Below, piece after piece: positions 35,701-47,700 of a DNA stretch of 64,000 bases (position 1 is the stretch's first letter; each line of letters opens with the position of its first letter). The stretch comes from Mya arenaria (Eukaryota > Mollusca > Bivalvia > Myida > Myidae): positions 9,398,887-9,462,886 of the forward strand of contig NC_069135.1 in the NCBI RefSeq assembly GCF_026914265.1. The letters run 5' to 3'. The notes under the pieces were generated by a model. The model did not search any database, was not told where the DNA came from, and worked only from the letters and a program-made list of their open reading frames with translations. The position numbers and the translations under genes were made by a program.

Positions 35701-38700
35701 ACCAAATTTCCCCATCTTATCGTCGAGAAAATACGGTAGACCATTAAGTGAAAACTAAACAAAAATCTTAAACATGTTTACTGCAACGTAACCAGGCTTG
35801 ATCAACTCACCTCAATACCGCAACCTCATTCTTAAATGCCTGTAGCTGAGCAGCTGTTGGGTTGACAACATTGAGCCGTTTGACAGCCACAGAGCCATGC
35901 CAGTGGCCCTTAAATACTGTCCCGAACGAGCCTGAGCCTATCCGTGGACCTAGTATGATCTCCTCGTTAGGAATTTCCCAGTCCTCATTAGAGTCCCTCC
36001 AGCCACCCTTAAATAACAAAGGTCAAGGTGAACTTCTCACATTAGATTCCCTCCAGCCAACCTAACACAACACAGACTCATGGTCAGCAAATAATGTTAA
36101 GATACCCTCCATCCAACCTGAAACCACACAATGTCAAAGTCAGCTACTCACATTATTAACACGATTAGGTGTGAGCAAGAAATAGTGTGAGCAAGACATT
36201 TGTGAGCACCCGAGGTAAATGTTACGAGAATCACAATTCATATATTTAAAATAATAACACCCAAACTTGTTTGAAACTTTCCGTCATTATTTTCTTTATT
36301 TCTCTGAAATATTTGCGTAACTGATTAAAGTACTTCATTTGAACTTTTACTTCACTGTATCCACCAGCAACTCTTAAGGCACAAGGTCATTACTCACAGT
36401 TCTCCTGCTGGGGTCAGCTTCCACTGATCGAGCACGTGGACGCTGTTTTCCTGTGGGCGTTGGGGAGTGGGAGGAGCTGTCTGTGGGGCTCCCAACAGGG
36501 CTATGATTAGAACCCCGTGGCAGGTGCAATATATTCCCCTGCTGGACTGAAAACATACATGTTGGATCATGTAAACTGCTGGTCATTACAACTTCTATCA
36601 ATCACATCCAGACAAGTCTGGTATTTGACCTATGTAACTGAATATTTAGTGGATTATAAAAGGCTCTTGAATCTTCCCCAATTGACAACAAAATTTACTG
36701 TTTGAAACTGTTTTTGCTGGCTTTAAATAATCCCCATCACAGGACTGACAGAAGTGATGACCACCCCTACACACCACCTTGACACAAGATATTTCTAACA
36801 ATTACAGGCATATAATAATTATTATTATTATTATTATTACAAAAAAAATGCACGGCATTTCCAGGTGATGAATGAATACCAAGTTTCTCTGTTTCATATA
36901 CATTGGAAGTAGTTTACTCCACCAACATGTTAACAAAATATATATCTAGCCTTTCTAAATTAACCCGAGTCAAATCTTATGCAATTTAAAACCACCAAAT
37001 TTAAGAACACATCCTCAATGGGTATAGGTTATTGTTACCGGACCTCTGTCAAAAAGGTTCATAACATTAATGGAGTTCATTAGCTCTAATCAAGATGTGT
37101 ATCAAGTTTGAAAATAATCTGTCTAAAACTTTTAAAGTAGTTTTTGAAAAACCAACCAATCAACTGACAGTACAGTGACTCCAGTATACCCCCTACAAAC
37201 TTTGTTTGTGTGGGTATAATAATAATAATAATAATTCAATAACAAATTCTAGAACTTAACAAGTAGCAAACTCAAGATAAATGTGGCTTGTCTAAAAAAA
37301 GAACTGCATTGATTATTCCATGCCTTCAAAACATAGATACATCACTGTTCTTTGAACAGCTCAAAAACTTGTTAGTATAAACCCAGGAAGTAAAACACAC
37401 TGTCTGCCATGTTAGTAGCCTCACAGCAACCTGGGTAAAATTCAAGGTCAGAAGTCAAAGGTCACAGCTCAAGGTCAGGGTCACTATCTAGAAGAATGGT
37501 GATATCTACACTAGCCAAATCCATGCCTTGGGGGCAACTCTTCGTAGTCACAAAACATAAGCCAATGGTAAATGTACCAGGTAATTACTACTAGTTGTCT
37601 ATAGAAGTACAAGGATATCTTTTCACTAAAACAAACATTGCCGTCATATTTCCGGATCTGAAAGCAACTTCAGTCAATTTAGCCTATCAAAAACTATATT
37701 TTTTCACATTTTTTTCCGTAAAACTTGCAGTGAATAATTTTTTCCATTGGCTTGTGTTGAACAAGAAAACATGAGCCCCCGCCTGCCGCGTCAGAAGAAA
37801 CTGAAAACCAACACATCAAACCTGAGATCCTGATACAGGCAAAGTAGTTTAAATCTTTTTTAATAACAAAGCAGATAACCTAAAAGTATTTTTCCCAAAT
37901 TTCCCATGTTGTACAATCTATTTTTTATTATTAACTTTACTCTTCACCTGTATCAACTTAGCGGAAACATGGGTTCCCACAGAATCAAGCTGCTCATGAT
38001 TGCAGAAAATATATTTTCATTTTTACAGACAAAGCCTAATTCACTGGAATAGGAAATGATAATTTCTTCTTACATGTACATTACTCACTAATTTATAGTT
38101 TTTAGTAACCTAGTCACACCTAATAACATACAGCTTAATTCCTGCATGGAAGACAAATGCTGCATTTCTGAGATTTTACTACATTTATTTTAAACAAAAA
38201 TGTCACCCAGCTCACATTTTATTCACACTTTGATTTCTCAACTGAAGCATTTGTATTCATATGAAATTATATAAGACAAATCAACCTGAAAATTATTTCG
38301 TGACTATTCCAATCTAGTCTGTGTCTAAAAGCTCCTCATAAATATTAAAAAAAATATTCTTCAGGTAGACTTCAATGAATAAAACACGTCTGGACAATGC
38401 CAGTATGATGCATTAGAACACCGAGACCAAGCACCAAACTATTCGTTTAGTTTACACACTAATTATCTATGCATCCCTCCCTCCCCTTAATTTTTACATC
38501 TTTTTCTTTCTAAAGTGCCAACTTGTGTGGTTTAAATGAAAACATGAGAACTTTTAAGCAGTCAAGTTGAGTGCTCAGTCCCGTAAGTAGTAAACACAGT
38601 AGTAGCAGGATGGTAACGAGGTAGCGACTGGCGGGGCTGGTTGCCATGGTTACTGCAGGGTCACACAGTGCAGGTACCTTTCCCCCCAGCCCTTGGCTGC

Positions 38701-41700
38701 GTCTTGGCACAGCTGTCACTTGCGTGTCGCTTATCCTTATACATAGGGTAACGGTACGGGGCACTCGCTGAAATTTCATCCACATCTACCATTTCACATA
38801 ACTACACCAATAACTTACTATGGAATACAGTATTTCTATAGTAACTGCTTTGAACTCAAGTAATGCATTGTGTTTACCCTCAAGGAGCAACTACTAATGA
38901 AATTAAAAGGGACAATTAAGTTAAAATATTTAAACTAAACTAGGATTATGAGAATTGGAATGGAAAATATGTTTCTAAATTCAAGGCCAATAAGTCCATG
39001 TGAATGTTGCAATTACTGTAATTTACATTATATATTATGAATATAAACATTGCTATTATGTTTGGTAGATATTGGATAAGTATTTTGGGGGAAATGGAGC
39101 ATACTGTGACAGGGAAATGGAACATAATGTGAGTTTGGTCTTTGACCATCAATTATGGCCGATGACACCTGAATTTGATCCAAGATTTGATGAGAAATGC
39201 TCAAGTTGAAGAGGCAAAAGTGAATTAGGTTATTTTAACCATTCAATGACTACAACTTACAAGTAAATAGTGTGATGGGCTGTTGTTCTCAAATGGTTGA
39301 GATATTTTGCTCTTTTAACATGTTCACAATGTTTAATTAAGATTAATGCTCAAAGGCCATATCTCTTAGAAGAATAATGCAATCTGGCTGTTGATAGAAG
39401 TCAATAGATAAAACTAGTGACTCCTTTCTTGGGCACCACACTTCATCTTATGGTAGTCACTATTGCAAAATTATTTCAAAATTCGACCAAAGATGACAAA
39501 GTAGAAGTCTGATATCCCCCCACTATACACCAGCATACAAGTGGGAGAGGGACATGATAGAAGTCTGATATTCCCCCACTTTGCACCAGCATACAAGTGG
39601 GAGAGGGACATGATAGAAGTCTGATATTCTCCCACTATGCATCAGCATACAAGTGGGAGAGGGACATGATAGAAGTCTGATATTCCCCCACTATGCATCA
39701 GCATACAAGTGGGAGAGGGACATGATAGAAGTCTGATATACCCCAACTAGGCATCAGCATACAAGTGGGAGAGGGACATGATAGAAGTCTGATATTCCCC
39801 TACTTTGCACCAGCATACAAGTGGGAGAGGGACATGATAGAAGTCTGATATTCCCCTACTTTGCACCAGCATACAAGTGGGAGAGGGACATGATAGAAGT
39901 CTGATATTCCCCTACTTTGCATCAGCATACAAGTGGGAGAGGGACATGATAGAAGTCTGATATTCCCCTACTTTGCACCAGCATACAAGTGGGAGAGGGA
40001 CATGATAGAAGTCTGATATTCCCCCACTATGCATCAGCATACAAGTGGGAGAGGGACATGATAGAAGTCTGATATACCCCAACTAGGCATCAGCATACAA
40101 GTGGGAGAGGGACATGATAGAAGTCTGATATTCCCCTACTTTGCACCAGCATACAAGTGGGAGAGGGACATGATAGAAGTCTGATATACCCCAACTAGGC
40201 ATCAGCATACATGTGGGAGAGGGACATGATAGAAGTCTGATATTCCCCTACTTTGCACCAGCATACAAGTGGGAGAGGGACATGATAGAAGTCTGATATA
40301 CCCCAACTAGGCACCAGCATATATATAGGGGTTATTATGATAGGACGCTTTTCTGGTGACCGGTATCATGTTGATTTTGATGTGTAAAAACGTATAACAC
40401 AAGCATTTTCAGTGAAAAGATATCCCCCGCCAACGATGGCTTGTTTGTGCTTGATGGCTTGTTTGTGCTTGAATGTTAAAAAAAATCTCAGAAAGAATAA
40501 GGTAAGCACATTGGTTTATCCCTTTCCGAGCCAAATTATAAAATATCGACCGGGACTACTTTATGATAAAAATTTTTAACGAAATAAATCAGAGGGATGA
40601 TTAAATAAAACTGTCTTTTCCGAAACTGCTTACCGTATTATTTCATGCATAGGACGCACTTTTTTACCCCCAATTCTCGTCTTAAAAATTGCCTGCGTCC
40701 TTTCTATGCTATTATAATTTCATCTGGTTTTTTTCCAAGTCCATTTCAGGTCGAAAATATCGGACCGGGGAAGAACGCGGTAATAGTAAGTATCTGTACT
40801 GTGTCACCGAAGAGAAAGACTGACATAGGTAAAATCACGCAAGTTAACACACGCAGAAATATATTGAATGTTTACGTTAAAATGATTTATTGAGAAATAA
40901 ATTGAAAACAAACATGAGTGTTTACTTTTTTACAAAAGGGATGCTACTCACAAAAACTTGATGTGAGTCAGCATTTAACTGGATTGAGTTATAACGGCAA
41001 CGGAAAATCGGAAAAGGAGGTAATATCAATTAATTGTTGTTGTATTTTACAAAACCAACACATCCGTTGTTGAGAACGTACTCAATAGTTGAGATAAAAA
41101 TGTAGCCGTAGAAATTCACCGAAGAAGTTCATTGCAGGATGTTGGTTCATATAACATTCAAGTTTCATTAAATTCTAGCAGCTAGTTACTGAGAAACGGC
41201 TGCAAACAATGATTTTTTAATAAATCAAGGGCAATAACTCTAAGGAAAATTGACCAATCCAAAAGAAAAATAGACAGGCATCATCATAGTATGTTGGTTC
41301 TTATTTATTCCAAGTGTCATGAAATTCTACCAGCTAGTTGCATAGAAAAGGCTGCAAACATGGATCTTTTAATAAATGAAGGGCGAATAACTCATATAGA
41401 AATTACACAATCCAAAATATAAATAAACAGGCATCATCGCAGTATGTTGGTTCATATTTTTTCAAGTTTCAAGAATTTCTACCAACTAGTTACTGAGAAA
41501 TGGCTGTAAATGAAGGGCAATAACTCCAAGTACAATTGACCAATCCAAAAAAAAATGAACAGGCATCATCCCAGTATAGTCATTCATATTTACTTTAAGT
41601 TTCATGAAATTCTGCCGGCTAGTGACTGAGAAATGGCTGTGAATGTGCATTTTTCAAAAAATCAAGGGCAATAACTCCAAGGACAATTGACCAATCAATT

Positions 41701-44700
41701 TTTTTTTTGGACGGGTATCATTCCAGTATAGTGGTTCATATTTATTTTAAGTTTCATGAAATTCTACCGGCTAGTTACTGAGAAAACGCAGGTGACGGAC
41801 GGACGGACGGAAGGAAGGACGGACGGAAGGAAAGACGGACGGACGGACAACGCCATTTCAATATCCCCCTCCCTATTTAATAGGCGGGGGATAATAAGAC
41901 GAAAATATTTTATATATCAGCAAAATTGCTAATACATAAAACAATTATTAAATGTCACAGCACAAAAAAATAACAAAAATAAACGGTATTTATATTGCAT
42001 TATTCATTAATCGGCCATTTTATCAAAGTGAATGTTCGTGGAATTTTTTGAAGGTCATTATATGCTGAACTGAGGGAAGGTGAGTCAATCGCTTCAACTA
42101 TCGATGACGTGATTTTGCCTTCTTTGTTTTGGTGAGCTGAATACACATGCTCATGTTTCTGATAATGTAACAATTTATGAACTTCGAATTGGCAAACAAC
42201 TAGTTGTAAAGATGGATTGAAAGTGTTCTCTGCTTCATGCATATCCTCATGTTTCTTTGAAGGACCATGTTCCTGAATATTAACATGCTTCTGATGGCAT
42301 GTGTAAAATAAGGTTATTTTATGTATCTAAAATTTGACATGTTTTATTGTACCAGTTATTTTTGTCACACTTTTTTTAGTGACATGAAAGTAATTCCTAG
42401 ACTACACACGGTACTAGCATGATACGGAATCAGAAACGATTGTATGGTGATATGGAATTTTCAATACGGCGAGCTGTATTTTCACTGCTTGATATTGAAA
42501 AGGAAATTGATTGGCATATAATAAATAGGTATACAGGAAGAACATGGGAGATGCTCTCACCTTGTTGACTGGTGGAGGCCTCGTATGTCTGCTGTAGGTG
42601 GTGTAACACGTCCTGTAAACAAGACAAAATACCATGATTATGTACACCAGCGATTCTTAAGTGTGCAAGCTAAATAATCAAAAGGCGTTTATCTCATATT
42701 CACTTGTAATCGCACAGACCAATATTGCCTCTTTTTTATACTTTGAAAGTGTTTTGCATTAAATATTGTTTGTAAATTTGTATGCTTTTAGGCAACATTT
42801 TAAAATCTCATATGTATAATCACAAAATATTACAAATAGATATATTTTTCATTATTTAGAAAATTAGTTCCTGAAATTTTTAAGAAAATATTATACATTA
42901 CTAGTATCTTAAACAAGAGAATCGAAACTCTGGACAAGAAAACGCAATCTTCATTTCTTTTTCAAATCTGTCAAGGTTCTCAAGAAAAATATCTAACAAA
43001 TGTTAAATTATCCAAAAAGTGTCTTATCCGGCACTTAAGATAGATTGCGCATAGATATATCAACAATTAATTTATTACTAAGACATTATTAATATTTAAT
43101 TATTACTAAGACAAAAATAATAGTATTTCATCATTTTGACATCTCTATTTCTTCACACTACACCTTGAAATAAGCAAAGTAAAGTACTGTTGTACATTTT
43201 TTAAAGGTACACTTGACTAATAAACTATTTGTTCAGATGCAGAATATGTTAATTACAAGTACATGCAAATTATTGCTACAATACAAACTACATATACATG
43301 TAAGCAAATCCAGGTACTACATAGCAATTAAAATTGATTTCAAAGGTTATGGTAAGTAGTTAGTTTTAGGTAGCCACAATGTTACCTGGGCTTATCAAAC
43401 TATGGGATGAAAAGTATTGTCATATCACAGTCAAAATATAAAAGAGTGCGCCAGAGCTTTACTTGACAAATATAAAAGCTTAAGCCAAAAATAAAGGTCC
43501 CAACTTTAGTGTGTAATGTTTTTTGCAACATGTGTACCAAATTTCATTTCATTAATTTATATGTTTCAGACATTTATGCAGAATGGCTCATCCCAAGATT
43601 TAAAAATAAAAACTTGTCAAAACAGTCGATCTGTGAGAGTGCAGCTGTAAGTTTGTGCACACCAACACTGCTGCTGATGACATCATCACTATGACGATAC
43701 ACCTTTTTGTTTGAAAAACATATAGGCAAAGAAAATCATTTGCAGTTCATTTTCAGCACTGAGTTTGATATTAAAACATTATAATACGGCTTCAAGTTAT
43801 GTATGACAGAGAAGAAGTATGTAAAAGTCATAAATTAGACAAGCTGGATATCTTGAGTACAGCAACAGGGACAAGGAAACCAATTATTTCTTCCAATGGA
43901 TAAATTTACACTGGCAAACCTTTATACAAATAACCCTATTTCAACTAAATGATCGACAGAGTTTAAGCAAATACAAAACTTAAACCTGAATGTTAAATGT
44001 TTATTTTATTTCAGAGTTAAAAGAACTGCACATGAATGATTTTTACCACTTTTTTAAATCAGGCCCAAATAAACAGTAATAATTATCAAAATTCCTTCGG
44101 CAATAAGCATCATGAGTCATTGTTCAGCTGAATGCATGTATTGAAAAAAAATGTCACTAAAATAACAGACAAGAAACAAAATGGTGCCCTTATGCAAAAT
44201 CAAAAGGACTTATTACTAAAATACTGACAAGCATACAAAAGAAGAGACCTGATGGCAGAAGTCAGGGGCCCAAGCATAGCACTAGTTACAAGCTGAGGAA
44301 TAACAGTCAAAAATAAAACCCTACCCCTTATTTTACTGTTAAAGAAAACCAAAATCACTTAAGATATGTCTTCAAACAGAAAAATGATATTTTGAGTAGC
44401 ATAGAGTTTAGCTATTATACTTTATATCAACATGACTACATGGAATGGGTATGAGTCCATAAAACAACAACAGCCCTGTTAAAGCAACTCTGTTAACATG
44501 TGATCAAAGGGTAATGTGAAGTTATGATCAACACCCCTGCAAGTTTTGAGGATAGTAGGTACAGTTACTGACCAGTTCTTAATGTTTTTATAGGGGCTGA
44601 TAAGTTATGTTTTCCATAAAATGTTTATACATCATCCTCACAGCAGTGAATAAGTTAAATGGAAAATAAAAAGTTAAGAATTTGGGAAATGCAAGTTATG

Positions 44701-47700
44701 CAGATATACAAATGCTTCAAGGTCATTTGAAGTGTTAACAATATGTTAACAAAGTTTGTTGATCATAGTTCCAAGCATATTCTAGTGATCAAACAAGCCT
44801 TTTATAATCAAAGTCACCACGACCATGATGATTGTCCTACTTACCTCAAAATCTATTGGGGTCATCAGCAGGACATGACTACCCCACCCCCCATCAATTT
44901 TTGAATCCCAAGCATTTTCTGGTTATCGATCGAACACGCTCTTTGTGCTCATGATCACCATGACTGTGACATTTGATTATTTTCAATATCATATGCTTTT
45001 CACGACCAATTTCCCTACCAAATTTGAGAACCTCAAGCTAAGGTGTTCTCAATCAGACAAGGTAGGTCTAGCAATTGACCACCATTTGAAAAAAACTATT
45101 AACACAATGCTATACTAAAGCCACAACACATACATCTCAAGCCAGTTCACAAGATATATCACAACAAGTAAAAAATAAGCATTGAAGAAACTTGAAATCA
45201 GGCAAAGAGAATTCAATTAATGCAAAAACATACATGTTTGTTCTTAAGACTGAAACTGTTGTTTTTCATAAAAAAAGCATCTTTGGTCAAATGATTTTTA
45301 ACAAAGTTTAGAATTTTCATTCACAGCATTTCAACTTAGCAAATTAATACTTATCTTGAACAGGGACACAATTTGTAATTTCTTGGCAAGACAAAAACAA
45401 GAAAAGTGGTGCACCATTTTCAATGAAATTTTATCAAAATATAACTTCCCTGTGTTTTTGTTATCCTAACAAATCATGTTTTACATTTTTTCTGTGTTGC
45501 AAATTGTAGATATACATACATATTTAAAATGTAGCCCAAAGGTACCTATTTAACCTTCCATTGACAGTAATCATGAACCTTTAGGTCGTACAACTAAGCT
45601 AAATTCATACTGGAAAGCATACAAGATCAATCCTACAATAGGCCAATGAAGCGCCAAACTCAAGTCTGGGATATATTGGATACAAAACAAACTGAAGTGA
45701 AAGAAAGGGAGATAAGTGCAAGATGACAGCACCGGGAGCCAGTGAAATACCTCCTTGGGACCGGGCAAGTTAACGTCAGGTGCCGACAGAGACTTTTCTT
45801 TCATCGAGAAGTTATCATGGGGGTGAAGATAAATCGACGGAACGTTCGCATACATCCTTACATCACAAAAATAAACCAAAATTGCGATAAACATGGTGTG
45901 TGCAACATTTCATCCAACAAAACTTAACAACTACTGCGATGCAACATAAACACTGTGCCGTGTCACTGGTCTGTGCCGTGTCACTGGTCTCTACGCTATA
46001 TGCTGGCTATCCTACACAACACTTACAAGTGCTAATTCAGCATGATCACAAAAAACACACTCTTGCACAATGCCACAAACAAACACAAACACACGATCAT
46101 CACATAAGATGTAGATAAAACATTTGTCAAACATATGAATATGACTTCCAAGATCCTATGGTTGAAATCGGTGTTATTTTGAGAGGTATACATTAATGCA
46201 TTTGAAGTCATATTCATACTGTATTATGACCATATCACAATGTTAATATTAGTCACATTTGAAAAACTAACACCATATCTGATCATAGGCATACGGAGAA
46301 AGATGTGAACATTAGCCCAATTTGCTACTTTTAAAACTTGCCCATTTGTATCTTATCATTAAATTATTTTCTGTTTTTTTGTTGATGTTTATAATAACAA
46401 ATGAAATTCTCTTTTAATGAATCTCCTTATACTGACACCCACCAAGATATGCCGATAAAGCCAAACTAAAACTATGCTTAAATTATACAAAACATTATAG
46501 CTGATAGCTATAATGGACAAGTTTTAAAAGGCCATGTGTTAGTAACTTCTTGTTCACTATGTACAGAGTATGGTGGATACAATCCAAGCACCTGTAAACT
46601 TGAGACCAATGTGTTAATAATAAATGTAAGCTTCTGTGCATCTACACTGGCTGCAAGCAAGGCTTAGGGCCAGGCAACATGGGACACATGGCAAACGTGT
46701 TACCAGGAGAAATTTCGTACTCAAGTGTCCAATATTGCCTTAAATAATTTGCTAAAGTTCCAACCCATCTCTCATTCACAATTAAAATGCATTTTTTTTA
46801 TAAAAATAAGTGGATTTTTTAAATATTCAGAATTTGACAATAAAACATTTAGAGGTGAACTGTGATGGCACATAATTGTGAATTGGATACAATAGGTGGT
46901 TTAAAGCACATGTGTCAGTATCACATACAAACACACACCAGCACAGTACAGACAGGACAACTAGACAATGTATTAGCGTTCTCGTGTCACACGCTACGCA
47001 AGGCGGCAGGAGGCACCACCTGTCCCCACCACGTACCTCCTCAGTGGCACCAATGTTGACAAAACTGACGTTGGGTGCAGATGTTGAACGACCCCTAGGC
47101 CCAAGGGGTGCCTGTTTATTGCGTGAAAATGGCTGCTGGGGAGGCTGTGAGAGGGCGGCTGATTGATATGACGAGGGGGGAATGAGAGAGGGATGAAACG
47201 GACCATAGCTGTCCGCTAGCAGGCTGAAATGGCAACAACTGCATGTGTCAAGATTGGTCCACTGTTTAACAAGATACATGTACCTCAACAGTGCCATAAT
47301 TGGATTGTGTGTAGATATATATTATGAGGCAATACCTGACTAGTTTTGTACTTTTAAAACAAGAGAACCTCAGAGGGATCGCCAACACTTGTCTGTTTTT
47401 CAGCTGAAATATGGGCATAACTAGGTAATAATTTAAGACGGAGTTATGGTCCGTGCTATGCGTGTATATATTGTCTCTGGCTACCAAGTTTCATTTTACT
47501 TATAGCCAAAGTAAAAGTGTTTGCACAACAATATGAATGCCAACAGCAACAACCATACTATGCCTCAACTTTTTTCTTGAAAAACAGACAAGCTAAAAAT
47601 AGTACTTAACACAATAATTTAGCTGTCTGAAGTGTTACTATGACTGGTCAGGTTCTACCCTATATGATAATGCTAATATAGTGCCAGACTTTTGTGTCAA

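Larger units (their letters stand above)
42613..45750 (-). other. Raf intron between exons 7b and 8
   Basis: Mostly unrecognised AT-rich sequence. Holds a MITE end at 43612-43652 and a degenerate member of the poly-C repeat family at about 44690-45060, both listed separately. Confidence 0.5.

Noticed and set aside
35439..35747. 102-codon plus-strand frame
   Set aside because: Ends inside the terminal inverted repeat of the non-autonomous transposon; no similarity to a transposase recognised.
38510..38785. 91-codon minus-strand frame with a signal-peptide-like hydrophobic stretch
   Set aside because: It overlaps Raf exon 9 in another frame and its start lies in intron; the exon reading agrees with both splice phases.
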